Positions 7,093 through 13,745 of a DNA stretch of 13,745 bases are shown piece after piece. Under the pieces are notes generated by a model. The model did no database searches. It saw only the letters and a list, made by a program, of their open reading frames with translations, and had not been told where the DNA came from. A program made the translations under genes and the position numbers. Each line of letters begins with the position of its first letter. The stretch's first letter is position 1. Source of the stretch: Longimicrobiales bacterium (GTDB lineage: Bacteria; Gemmatimonadota; Gemmatimonadetes; Longimicrobiales; Gaopeijiaceae); contig JANQME010000324.1 in the NCBI GenBank assembly GCA_028280205.1, positions 1 through 13,745 of the forward strand, read 5' to 3'.

Positions 7093-8174
7093 CCCCTCGT
7101 TTCGAGCCTGAAACGCTGGTGATGACAGGCCGCGAAATGCCCGTCCGCACCCCCCTTCATGGGGGGTAATACGTCCTTGCACAACTCGTCTTTCAGGGGG
7201 TGCGGACAGCGCGGCTCGAAGGGGCACGCTGAACCCTGCACCGCCGGATCGGATTCCGCCTCGGGCAGCGCGATGCGCCTCCGCTTTCCGCGGCCGGACG
7301 GATCCGGCCGCGGCACGGCGGCGAGGAGGGCCTGCGTGTAAGGGTGTCGCGGATCATCGTACAGCACGTCCGTCCCGCCGATCTCGACAATGCGGCCGAG
7401 ATACATCACGGCCACGCGGTCGCTCACGTGCTCGACCAGGGCGAGGTCGTGCGCGATGAAGAGGTAGGTGAGCCCCAGGTCGCGCTGCAGGTCGTCCAGA
7501 AGGTTGATGACCTGCGCCTGCACCGAGACGTCGAGCGCGCTCACCGGCTCGTCCAGCACCAGGAAGTCGGGCTCCACGGACAGCGCCCGCGCAATCCCCA
7601 ACCTCTGCCGCTGGCCCCCACTGAACTCGTGAGGGAAGCGTCCGAGGTCTCCCGCCGCCAGCCCGACGCGCTCGAGGAGCTCGCCGGCGCGAGCGCGGGG
7701 ATTCGAGCCGCGCCGGCGGTGTGCCGTCAGCGCCTCCTGGAGCATGCTCCCCACGCTCATGCGGGGGTCGAGAGAGCCGAACGGATCCTGGAAGACGATC
7801 TGTACCCGACTCCGGAGCGCGCGCAGCCCCGCCCGGTCGAGCGACCCGACGTCCAGGCCGTCGAAGACGATCCTTCCCTCGTTGGCGTCCAGGAGCCGAA
7901 GGATGGCCCGCGCCGTGGTGGACTTGCCGCACCCCGACTCCCCGACCAGTCCGAGCGTCTCCCCGGGCCAGATGTCGAACGAGACTCCGTCCACCGCCAG
8001 AACCTCCTCGCGGACCCGCCCGAACGCCCCCACACGCAGCGGAAAGCGTACGGCGAGATCGCGGACGGACAGAAGAGGCTCGCCCGAGCGATCGATCGAG
8101 GTTCGTGCACGCCGGGCGGTGCTCTCCCCCTCCGGCCCGCCACTCGGCGCGCCACACTCCAACGGGCTGCTCAC
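7089..8174 (-). CDS. Dipeptide/oligopeptide ABC importer ATPase, DppF/OppF type
   Basis: A 361-residue cytoplasmic ATPase powering an importer of peptides or similar solutes. It has Walker A GESGCGKST at 78-86, Q-loop Q129, signature FSGGQ at 184-188, Walker B LVLDEP at 205-210 and switch His242. The tail from about 265 is the oligopeptide-transporter C-terminal extension, with the DPRHPYTQALL motif and four cysteines (C317, C323, C332, C350). The S-G-G-Q signature and PFGSLDPR region are typical of the F subunit. The start is GTG at 8172-8174, overlapping the TGA of the partner ATPase by GTGA, which implies translational coupling. About 30 poorly conserved residues precede the domain, so an internal start cannot be excluded. 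It is the last gene of the importer set. The substrate cannot be told from the sequence. Confidence 0.93.
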   Translation of the reverse strand: MSSPLECGAPSGGPEGESTARRARTSIDRSGEPLLSVRDLAVRFPLRVGAFGRVREEVLAVDGVSFDIWPGETLGLVGESGCGKSTTARAILRLLDANEGRIVFDGLDVGSLDRAGLRALRSRVQIVFQDPFGSLDPRMSVGSMLQEALTAHRRRGSNPRARAGELLERVGLAAGDLGRFPHEFSGGQRQRLGIARALSVEPDFLVLDEPVSALDVSVQAQVINLLDDLQRDLGLTYLFIAHDLALVEHVSDRVAVMYLGRIVEIGGTDVLYDDPRHPYTQALLAAVPRPDPSGRGKRRRIALPEAESDPAVQGSACPFEPRCPHPLKDELCKDVLPPMKGGADGHFAACHHQRFRLETRG

Positions 8175-9202
8175 GCCCGCGCCCGCCAGCAGCGCGCGGT
8201 GCGGTCCGCCCCGGAGTCGTCCGGCTCCACCCGGATCAGAGACTGCTCCTCACGGCACGGCGCATCGGCGAGCGCGCAGCGCGGACGGAAGCGACACCCT
8301 TCGGGCCACGCAGTCGGGCCCGGAACCGTGCCCGGAATCGGCTCGAGCCTGCGCCGAGGCGAGCCCATCGACGGGAGCGACGCGAGCAGGCCCCTCGTGT
8401 AGGGGTGTCTCGGGTCGCGAAAGATCGACTCGACGCCTCCGCTCTCCACGACCTGACCCGCGTACATGACGACCACGCGGTCGCAGACCTCGGCGACCAC
8501 ACCGAGATCGTGCGTGATGAGCAGAACGGCCATGCCGTGCCGCTCACGCAGCTCGGCCAGAAGAGCCAGAATCTGGGCCTGGATCGTCACGTCGAGCGCG
8601 GTCGTGGGCTCGTCCGCGATCAGGAGTCGCGGCTCGCAGGAGAGCGCCATCGCGATCATGACGCGCTGGCGCATCCCGCCCGACAGCTCGTGGGGATACT
8701 GGTCGATCCGCTTCGGCGGATCCGGAATCCCGACCTCGTCGAGCAGCCGGAGGGTCTCGGCGCGCGCGCGGCGTCGATCGATCCCGCGATGGAGCCGCAA
8801 CGCCTCCGCGATCTGCTCGCCCACCGGGTACACCGGGTTCAGCGACGTCGCGGGCTCCTGGAAGACCATCGCAATCTCGTTGCCGCGCATCTCCCGCATC
8901 CGCCTCTCCCCCGCACCGACGAGCTCCTCGCCGTCGAAGAGCACGGAGGAGCCTTCCTCGATCCGTGCCTTGCCCCTGGGCAACAGGCCGAGGATCGAGA
9001 GCGAGGTGACGGTCTTTCCGCACCCGGACTCGCCCACGATCCCCACCGTCTCGCCGGCGTGCACGTCGAAGGAGACGCCGTCGACGGCCCGTGCCGGTTC
9101 CTGCGAGTCGGTAATGAAGGACGTCCGCAGCTCCCGGACCGACAGGAGTGGCTCGTTCAGCGGCTCGCCGGGTCCAGGTACCAGGAACGGAGGTTCTGCC
9201 AC
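8171..9202 (-). CDS. Dipeptide/oligopeptide ABC importer ATPase, DppD/OppD type
   Basis: The partner ATPase of the next gene; the two would form the asymmetric nucleotide-binding pair of a Dpp/Opp importer. Counting from GTG 9202 (343 residues): Walker A GESGCGKT at 57-64, Q115, signature LSGGM at 173-177, Walker B LLIADEP at 193-199 and His231. The C-terminal extension carries DPRHPYTRGLL and cysteines C303, C309, C316 and C338. The start is unclear. The family N-terminus resembles xNEPLLSVRELRTSF, which fits a CTG at 9158-9160 whose CTGA overlaps the stop of the binding-protein gene. The nearest conventional start is GTG at 9200-9202, which I use here. The open frame extends to 9475 only because it runs antiparallel in phase through the upstream gene. 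No ATG lies at the expected place. Confidence 0.9.
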   Translation of the reverse strand: MAEPPFLVPGPGEPLNEPLLSVRELRTSFITDSQEPARAVDGVSFDVHAGETVGIVGESGCGKTVTSLSILGLLPRGKARIEEGSSVLFDGEELVGAGERRMREMRGNEIAMVFQEPATSLNPVYPVGEQIAEALRLHRGIDRRRARAETLRLLDEVGIPDPPKRIDQYPHELSGGMRQRVMIAMALSCEPRLLIADEPTTALDVTIQAQILALLAELRERHGMAVLLITHDLGVVAEVCDRVVVMYAGQVVESGGVESIFRDPRHPYTRGLLASLPSMGSPRRRLEPIPGTVPGPTAWPEGCRFRPRCALADAPCREEQSLIRVEPDDSGADRTARCWRARA

Positions 9203-10902
9203 TCGCCGCGCGCATCCATCTCCACCGCGCGCATCCGGTTTCGAACACCGGTCGTGCGGTCCTGATAGAAGAGGAAGGTGTACGGCTGCTCCTCGACAAG
9301 GGCCTCCTGGTACTCCCGCCACAGTGCGAGCGCCTGACTGCGGTCGGTAACCCGCTGGAGTGCGAGGATGAGGCGGTCCATCTCCGGATTCCGCGTTCCG
9401 GTCCACGCCCAGCGGCCGTCGATCCGGTCGGAGTGGAAGAGGTCGATGTCGTCGAGCCGGAAGTCGACCGTCCACCCCAGCACGACCGCCTCCACCGGGC
9501 TGCGGCCCTCGACGGCCTGCCGCTGCTCGTCATCCACCACCATGGCGATGAGGCTGGTCATCTCCATCGCCTGAGGCAGAACCCGCACGCCGAGCTCGCC
9601 GAGCTGGGCCTGCATGACCTGAGCGACGTCGGCGCGCACGCCCGCGCCGTCGTTGTACTTCACCGTGAACTCGAGCTCCTCCCCAGCCGCGTTCTCAAGC
9701 CACGGATCATCGTCTCGATTCACCCAGCCGGCCTCCGCGAGGAGGGCGCGCGCCGCCGCCGGGTCGTACGGGAGCCCCGGCAGCTCCGAGTCGTACGCCC
9801 AGTGGAACGGAGGCACGCTCGCACGCGCCACCTCGCCGTACCCGAGCAGAATCCCATCCACGAGACTCTCGCGATCCAGCGCCATCGTGAACGCCCTGCG
9901 CACGCGCGGGTCCGACAGCCGCGGCACGCGCGCATTCCACGAGACGAAGGTGTAGGCCCGACCCGTGAACCGGATCAGCTCGGTCCCCGGGTCGTCGATC
10001 ACCCGTTGAGCCTGGTCCGGGTGGAGCTGGATGTACACGTCGATGCCGCCGGTCAGCAGCTCGGCGAGGAGCGTGGACTGCTCGGGGATCACCCGGTAGA
10101 CGTAGCGGTCCACGAACGGACGGCCGCCGAGCTCTTCGGGGAAGGCGGGGTTGGCGTCGAACTCCCAGTACTCCTGATCCTGGTGCGCCCGGAAGACGAA
10201 CGGACCGTTGCCCACCGGGCAGCGCGTCCCGAACGGGTGACCGTCCAGACTGTCAGGCGGCAGCCCACCGAGCAGGTGTGCGGGCAGGATCGGGAGGGTC
10301 CTCCAGGGATCGAGGAATTCGGCGTGGGGCCGGAGCCGGACGCGGAGCGTGAGGGAGTCGACAACCTCCAGCCCCTCGTCGCCGCGGACGTACGAGTCCC
10401 AGTAGTTGGCGTTCGCGTAGTCTGATTCCGGATCCGTCACCAGCCGGTACGTGAAGGCGACGTCCTCGGCGACCGTGCGCTCGCCGTCGTGCCAGAAGAC
10501 GTCGTCGCGGAGCCGGAAGGTGATCGACGAGGTGTCGTCCGCCACCTCCCACGACTCGGCGAGGTAAGGTCGGGGCTCGAAGCGCTCGTCGTAGGCGATG
10601 AGCGTCATGAGGTTCACGAACTGCTGCTGCTGGACCCCCTCCGCGCTCCGCGCCGTGAGTACGTTCATCCCACCCTCGAACTCCGCGATGCCACCCACCG
10701 TCACGGTGCCCCCGTAGCGCGGGTCGTCGGGGACGGGCCGCGAGGCGCGAGCCTCTGCGACGAACGCGTCCACCCGCGGGAGCACCGACTCGCAGAACGG
10801 ATCGGTCAAAAGGCCTGGCGCCGAGCCGCCGTCCCCGCACCCGACGAGCAGAAGGACCACCGGAACGAGCGGGGGCACGAGGCATCGCGTTCGAGTTCGC
10901 AT
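9157..10902 (-). CDS. ABC importer solute-binding lipoprotein (SBP_bac_5, DppA/OppA-like)
   Basis: A 581-residue extracytoplasmic receptor that would capture peptides or other solutes and hand them to a membrane permease. The N-terminus has a basic stretch, a hydrophobic core and a lipobox LLVGC with Cys22, so it is a lipoprotein anchored to a membrane. The body has the family pattern: YGGTVTVGGIAEFEGGMNVL near 63-82, the LAESWEVADD...ITFRLRDDVFWHDGE region near 113-141, a central AFTMALDRESLVDGILLGYG stretch and a DIDLFHSD segment near the end. The ATG start at 10900-10902 has GGGAAGGA at 10908-10915. It lies 68 bp after lipM and overlaps or abuts the downstream ATPase. A TTGACC at 10969-10974, overlapping the lipM stop, may be a -35, but I see no good -10. 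Permease genes that normally follow are missing. Substrate unknown. Confidence 0.94.
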   Translation of the reverse strand: MRTRTRCLVPPLVPVVLLLVGCGDGGSAPGLLTDPFCESVLPRVDAFVAEARASRPVPDDPRYGGTVTVGGIAEFEGGMNVLTARSAEGVQQQQFVNLMTLIAYDERFEPRPYLAESWEVADDTSSITFRLRDDVFWHDGERTVAEDVAFTYRLVTDPESDYANANYWDSYVRGDEGLEVVDSLTLRVRLRPHAEFLDPWRTLPILPAHLLGGLPPDSLDGHPFGTRCPVGNGPFVFRAHQDQEYWEFDANPAFPEELGGRPFVDRYVYRVIPEQSTLLAELLTGGIDVYIQLHPDQAQRVIDDPGTELIRFTGRAYTFVSWNARVPRLSDPRVRRAFTMALDRESLVDGILLGYGEVARASVPPFHWAYDSELPGLPYDPAAARALLAEAGWVNRDDDPWLENAAGEELEFTVKYNDGAGVRADVAQVMQAQLGELGVRVLPQAMEMTSLIAMVVDDEQRQAVEGRSPVEAVVLGWTVDFRLDDIDLFHSDRIDGRWAWTGTRNPEMDRLILALQRVTDRSQALALWREYQEALVEEQPYTFLFYQDRTTGVRNRMRAVEMDARGEWQNLRSWYLDPASR

Positions 10903-10970
10903 GGGCGTCCTTCCCTCTCGGGCCCCGAGGAGCGTGCTCGAGGCTAACTCTCACCTGCGCGGTCACGAGG

Positions 10971-11783
10971 TCAACGGCGCCACGTCCACTCCGGCGTCGA
11001 GTACTTCTCCTCCACGAGGGCGCGAGCCGCCTCCATCTCGTCCTTAGTGTACGTCCCACGGCTCCACGTACTACCAAATGAATGCTCCATGGCGCTCGCG
11101 AGCGCCATCGCCACGGAATCGAAGTCGACGTCTTCGACGAGCTCTCCGAGCGTCATCGGGTCCGGGCCACCGGCCGCTCCCGAGGAAAGGACGCCGAGCC
11201 CGGCCTGCGTGCCCGTCAGCAGGATGGAGCCGTGCTGGAGAAGGACGTCGTCGAAACGAACCTGGGCCGAGCCCACCAGCTTGCGCCCGCCGGCCACGAT
11301 CTCGCCGGGGGCCGGAACGTCGAAGCAGGGACCGGCCTCCGGCGGGAGCGCTTGCGCGCCTTCGCGGGCGGCCGCGAGCCGAACCGGGGCCCCGAGGGCC
11401 TCGGGCCCCCGCGCCAGGGCCCGGTTCACCGCCGAGTACGTGGCTCGTGCGCCGCCCAGCGAGCGGGCGGGCACGACGACGGCATACGTAACCTCGGCTT
11501 CGTGGAGTACCGCTCGTCCCCCCGTCGGCCGGCGCACCAACGGAATGTCCACTTCCGAGGGCGAAGTCTGCCGTGTGGGCTCGTTACGCCCGAGGGAAAT
11601 CGTAGGGCACGACCACGAGTAGAGCCGGAAGACCGCCTGATCCGATTCGAGCCTGCGCGCGAGGGCCTCGTCGAGCGCCATGTTGAGCGCACCCGAACGA
11701 GGCGGATCGACGATCAGGCGCCACGCGAGGGTGGAGTCGGGGCCTTGGCCCGACTCGCCCGGCGGTTCGTCGGCCCCGAACAC
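10971..11783 (-). CDS. lipM: Octanoyltransferase LipM-like (biotin/lipoate A/B ligase family)
   Basis: A 270-residue cytoplasmic enzyme predicted to move octanoate from octanoyl-ACP to a lipoyl domain, the first step of lipoate biosynthesis. The family motif VRRPTGGRAVLHEAEVTYAV at 83-102 binds the acyl group. GPCFDVP at 151-157 places Cys153 where LipM has its catalytic cysteine. GGRKLVGSAQ with Lys168 and LLQHGSILL at 181-189 are also LipM-like. Absence of a long C-terminal accessory domain argues against LplA. The start is GTG at 11781-11783, 13 bp after the stop of the hydrolase gene, without a clear Shine-Dalgarno. About 20 low-complexity residues precede the usual domain start at W21, so the exact start is uncertain. 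It sits in the same run as the importer genes, but I see no functional link. LipL or LplA-type activity is the alternative. Confidence 0.85.
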   Translation of the reverse strand: MFGADEPPGESGQGPDSTLAWRLIVDPPRSGALNMALDEALARRLESDQAVFRLYSWSCPTISLGRNEPTRQTSPSEVDIPLVRRPTGGRAVLHEAEVTYAVVVPARSLGGARATYSAVNRALARGPEALGAPVRLAAAREGAQALPPEAGPCFDVPAPGEIVAGGRKLVGSAQVRFDDVLLQHGSILLTGTQAGLGVLSSGAAGGPDPMTLGELVEDVDFDSVAMALASAMEHSFGSTWSRGTYTKDEMEAARALVEEKYSTPEWTWRR

Positions 11784-11796
11784 CAGCAGGGGGGCG

Positions 11797-12480
11797 TCAG
11801 ACGTCGTAGCGGTCGCCGGGCTTCATGATCCGCACGCGCGCGCGGTCACCCACCGCCGTGGCGAACGCCTGCGGATCCTGCTCGATCGGCGGCCACGTGT
11901 CGTAGTGGCACGGTATCACGACCTTCGGCTCGATGAAGTCCACCGCCGTCACGGCGTCCTCCGGGCCCATCGTGAAGCGATCGCCGATGGGCAGGATCGC
12001 CACGTCCACCTTCCCGCGCAGAAGCTGCATGTCGGTGAGCAGCGCGGTGTCACCGGCGAAGTAGAGCCGGTCGCCGGAGCCCAGCCGGACGAGGAAGCCG
12101 CCCGGCACCGTCGTGAACGACTCGGCGTTCGGAAGCTGGACCATCCCCCCGTGGAGGGCCGCCGTCATCTTCACGTGGCCGAACGGGTACTGGACGCCGC
12201 CGCCGATGTGTTGGGGGCTCGCCGTCAGTCCGTGGTTCTCCATGTACGACGCGATCTCGTACGACGCGATGATCGTCGCGCCCGTCCGCTCGGCCAGCGG
12301 GATCGCGTCGGCTACGTGGTCCTGGTGGCCGTGGGTCAGAAGGATGAAGTCGGCGTCGATCTCGTCCAGGGACCCCTCGAAGACCGGGTTGTCCGTGAAG
12401 AACGGGTCGACGACGAGATGCACGCCTTCATCGGTCTCGACCGAGAAGGTGGCGTGGCCGTGGAAGGTGAGGGTGGGCAT
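11797..12480 (-). CDS. UPF0173 family metal-dependent hydrolase (metallo-beta-lactamase fold)
   Basis: A 227-residue cytoplasmic protein of the usual UPF0173 length, whose physiological substrate is unknown for the family. The metal site is complete: THGHQDH at 49-55 gives H50, H52, D54 and H55, with further candidate ligands H110, D144 in FAGDTALLTD and H192 in PCHYDTWPPI. The opening TFHGHATFSVET and VDPFFTDNP are typical of the family. The start ATG at 12478-12480 lies 13 bp after the DUF5989-like peptide and lacks a clear Shine-Dalgarno, which suggests it depends on upstream translation. The lipM-like gene follows after 13 bp, so the two are almost certainly co-transcribed. A role in processing carbamoylated or lipoyl compounds is possible from context only. 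Confidence 0.92.
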   Translation of the reverse strand: MPTLTFHGHATFSVETDEGVHLVVDPFFTDNPVFEGSLDEIDADFILLTHGHQDHVADAIPLAERTGATIIASYEIASYMENHGLTASPQHIGGGVQYPFGHVKMTAALHGGMVQLPNAESFTTVPGGFLVRLGSGDRLYFAGDTALLTDMQLLRGKVDVAILPIGDRFTMGPEDAVTAVDFIEPKVVIPCHYDTWPPIEQDPQAFATAVGDRARVRIMKPGDRYDV

Positions 12481-12493
12481 GAGGTGGCAGAGG

Positions 12494-12643
12494 CTAGAAG
12501 ATCGTATAGATGAAGGGCGCGAGCGCCGACCCCTGTGCGAAGACCAGCAGGAGTCCGACCGTCATCATCACCAGGATGATGGGCAACAGCCACCACTTCT
12601 TGCGGACCCTCATGAAGGCCCAGAGCTCTTTCAGCAGACTCAT
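12494..12643 (-). CDS. DUF5989-like small membrane protein
   Basis: A 49-residue protein easily missed because of its size. It reads MSLLKELWAFMRVRKKWWLL and then a hydrophobic segment (about 18-37, PIILVMMTVGLLLVF), ending AQGSALAPFIYTIF. The KELWxFxxxRKKWWLxP opening and the AQGSALAPFIYTxF ending are the pattern I associate with DUF5989. One transmembrane helix is expected, with the basic RVRKK on the cytoplasmic side. The ATG is at 12641-12643 and TAG at 12494-12496; the Shine-Dalgarno is weak. It is 25 bp downstream of the SxtJ-like gene and 13 bp upstream of the UPF0173 gene. The conserved place after carbamoyltransferase and SxtJ-like genes supports it being real. The function is unknown; from context it may form a membrane complex with those two. 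Confidence 0.88.
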   Translation of the reverse strand: MSLLKELWAFMRVRKKWWLLPIILVMMTVGLLLVFAQGSALAPFIYTIF

Positions 12644-12668
12644 CGTCCGTCTCTACTTACTGGATCGG

Positions 12669-13067
12669 TCAGAACTGTCGCGAAAGGTCGCTTGTCGGAC
12701 GACCGGACGTCGACTTCCAGAACCCCTCGTCCTCGGGCTCGTGCACCATGGGCCGTCGTCCGAAGAGCTTCATCAAGAGGCCCGTGGGCGTCAGCACTAC
12801 AAAGTACACCAGCCCCATGAAGATCGGCGTCGTCACCTTCGAGATCGCGAGCGCCATCTTCATCCAGCCGCGATACACCGGACCGAGCCTGCCGGGGATG
12901 ATCGCTCCCAGCACGTAGAGGGTGACGCCGAGCCCTCCCGTGATCTGCATGGCGAGCTGCTTGTCCCGCCACCAGAGCAGCGCGGCGAGGAGAAGGAAGG
13001 CGGTACCGACCGGGAAGGCGAAGCTTCGGCCGTCCTTCGCGGTGAACTCAGTCGAGCTCGAATTCAT
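12669..13067 (-). CDS. SxtJ-like membrane protein
   Basis: A 132-residue integral membrane protein of unknown function. Hydrophobic segments lie at about 16-33 (FAFPVGTAFLLLAALLWW), 38-57 (LAMQITGGLGVTLYVLGAII) and 78-102 (VTTPIFMGLVYFVVLTPTGLLMKLF). Between them, PGRLGPVYRGWMKMALAISK (58-77) is an amphipathic basic loop. The short tail is polar and ends DLSRQF. Size, segment arrangement and position directly after a carbamoyltransferase match SxtJ of saxitoxin clusters and its many relatives. The start is ATG at 13065-13067, or GTG at 13068-13070 just before it; a GAGGAG at 13081-13086 serves either. Both overlap the carbamoyltransferase end by about 20 bp, so translation is likely coupled. 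A role as a membrane partner of the carbamoyltransferase is inference. Confidence 0.87.
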   Translation of the reverse strand: MNSSSTEFTAKDGRSFAFPVGTAFLLLAALLWWRDKQLAMQITGGLGVTLYVLGAIIPGRLGPVYRGWMKMALAISKVTTPIFMGLVYFVVLTPTGLLMKLFGRRPMVHEPEDEGFWKSTSGRPTSDLSRQF

Positions 13068-13745
13068 CACGCCAGTCTCGCTCCTCGACGAGTTCGGGCT
13101 GCTCGCGCTTGTCGAGCAGGTACGGTCCGACGACCAGGTAGTCCATCTCGGTACGCATGAAGCACACGTACGCGTCCTCCGGAGTGCAGACGATCGGCTC
13201 GCCCCGGACGTTGAACGAGGTGTTGACCACCAGTCCGCATCCGGTCAGCTCGTCGAACCTGGAGATGAGATCGAAGTAGTCCGGGCTCCGCTCCCGGCTG
13301 ACGGTCTGGACCCTCGCCGAGTAGTCCACGTGGGTGATGGCCGGGACGTCTGACCGAGGGACGTTCAGCTTCTCGATGCCGAAGAGCGCCTTCTGCTCCT
13401 CCGTCATCGGCTTGCGCCGCTCCTCGCGGACCGGGCTGACGAGGAGCATGTAGGGTGACTCCGCGTCGAGATCGAAGTAGTCCGGGGCGCGGTGCTCCAG
13501 GACGCTGGGCGCGAACGGCCGGAAGCTCTCCCGGTACTTGATCTTCAAATTCATCTTCTTCTGCATCGCCGGGCTGCGCGGATCCCCGATGATGCTCCGG
13601 CTCCCGAGCGCACGCGGTCCGAACTCCATGCGCCCGTTGAACCACCCGATCACGTTCTCCTCCGCGAGGAGCCGGGCGGTCCGCCCGATGAGCTCGTCGC
13701 GATCGAGCTTCTCGTACCTCGCACCGAAGCGATCGAGCGTCTGCT
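13048..13745 (-). CDS. Carbamoyltransferase, NodU/CmcH family (3' part, cut by the window edge)
   Basis: Only the C-terminal 231 or so residues are in the window; the frame is open to the edge at 13745. The family transfers a carbamoyl group from carbamoyl phosphate, by way of carbamoyl-adenylate, to a hydroxyl on a sugar or natural product. The visible part is the C-terminal YrdC/Sua5-like carbamoyltransferase domain with its hallmark GWFNGRMEFGPRALGSRSI, followed by GDPRSPAMQKKMN, IKYRESFRPFAPSVL and NTSFNVRGEPIVCTPEDA. It ends DWRDEFELD. The N-terminal Kae1-like domain would lie outside. The stop overlaps the start of the SxtJ-like gene. The acceptor is unknown; surface polysaccharide or a secondary metabolite are both possible, and no polyketide or peptide synthase is in view. 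Confidence 0.95.
   Translation of the reverse strand, partial: QTLDRFGARYEKLDRDELIGRTARLLAEENVIGWFNGRMEFGPRALGSRSIIGDPRSPAMQKKMNLKIKYRESFRPFAPSVLEHRAPDYFDLDAESPYMLLVSPVREERRKPMTEEQKALFGIEKLNVPRSDVPAITHVDYSARVQTVSRERSPDYFDLISRFDELTGCGLVVNTSFNVRGEPIVCTPEDAYVCFMRTEMDYLVVGPYLLDKREQPELVEERDWRDEFELD

Noticed and set aside
11386..11410. An 11-bp inverted repeat with 3-nt loop and one mismatch inside lipM
   Set aside because: It lies within coding sequence encoding an Ala/Gly/Pro-rich stretch, has no T-run, and is likely a by-product of G+C-rich codons.
12336..12596. An 86-residue minus-strand frame overlapping the DUF5989-like and UPF0173 genes
   Set aside because: It is out of frame with both well-supported genes and its translation is Ser/Arg/Thr-rich with no domain.

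Overview
The window comes from a G+C-rich bacterial chromosome, and every gene I can support lies on the minus strand. The large plus-strand open frames look like antisense shadows of these genes. Gene content (a Slt70-type transglycosylase with a signal peptide, a TolQ/ExbB-type proton channel, a lipoprotein solute-binding protein) points to a diderm. The mix of gene families, including a carbamoyltransferase / SxtJ-like / DUF5989-like trio, would suit Gemmatimonadota or a similar soil or marine phylum. That assignment is an inference from gene families and base composition; there is no rRNA or other marker here. I see no mobile element, CRISPR array, tRNA or rRNA.

Layout, read in the direction of transcription (high to low coordinates). 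Block A (13745-7089) is a tightly packed co-directional run: the 3' part of a NodU/CmcH-type carbamoyltransferase (cut by the window edge), an SxtJ-like membrane protein that overlaps it, a 49-residue DUF5989-like membrane peptide, a UPF0173 metallo-hydrolase, a LipM-like octanoyltransferase, and then a dipeptide/oligopeptide ABC importer set (lipoprotein binding protein and two ATPases, with no permease genes). Block B (6977-6285) is a single MotA/TolQ/ExbB-family gene with its own likely promoter and a strong intrinsic terminator. Block C (6104-3765) is a soluble lytic transglycosylase with an unusual leader hairpin. Block D (3607-3410) is a cold-shock protein followed by a strong terminator. 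Block E (3294-5) is DNA polymerase I followed by a short single-stranded DNA-binding protein.

How the parts work together: polA and ssb serve DNA replication and repair. The transglycosylase and the ExbB-type channel belong to the envelope. The Dpp/Opp set imports peptides or similar solutes but must borrow permeases from elsewhere. LipM makes protein-bound octanoyl for lipoate synthesis. The carbamoyltransferase trio has the same order as sxtI-sxtJ-sxtK of cyanobacterial saxitoxin clusters and is the best candidate here for a little-described functional module.

The most notable sequence-level observations are: a Pol I whose four proofreading carboxylates all appear replaced; an SSB without the acidic C-terminal tip; an ABC importer operon lacking permeases, whose two ATPases each carry a four-cysteine C-terminal motif; an ExbB-type protein with no ExbD beside it; and the carbamoyltransferase/SxtJ-like/DUF5989-like module.
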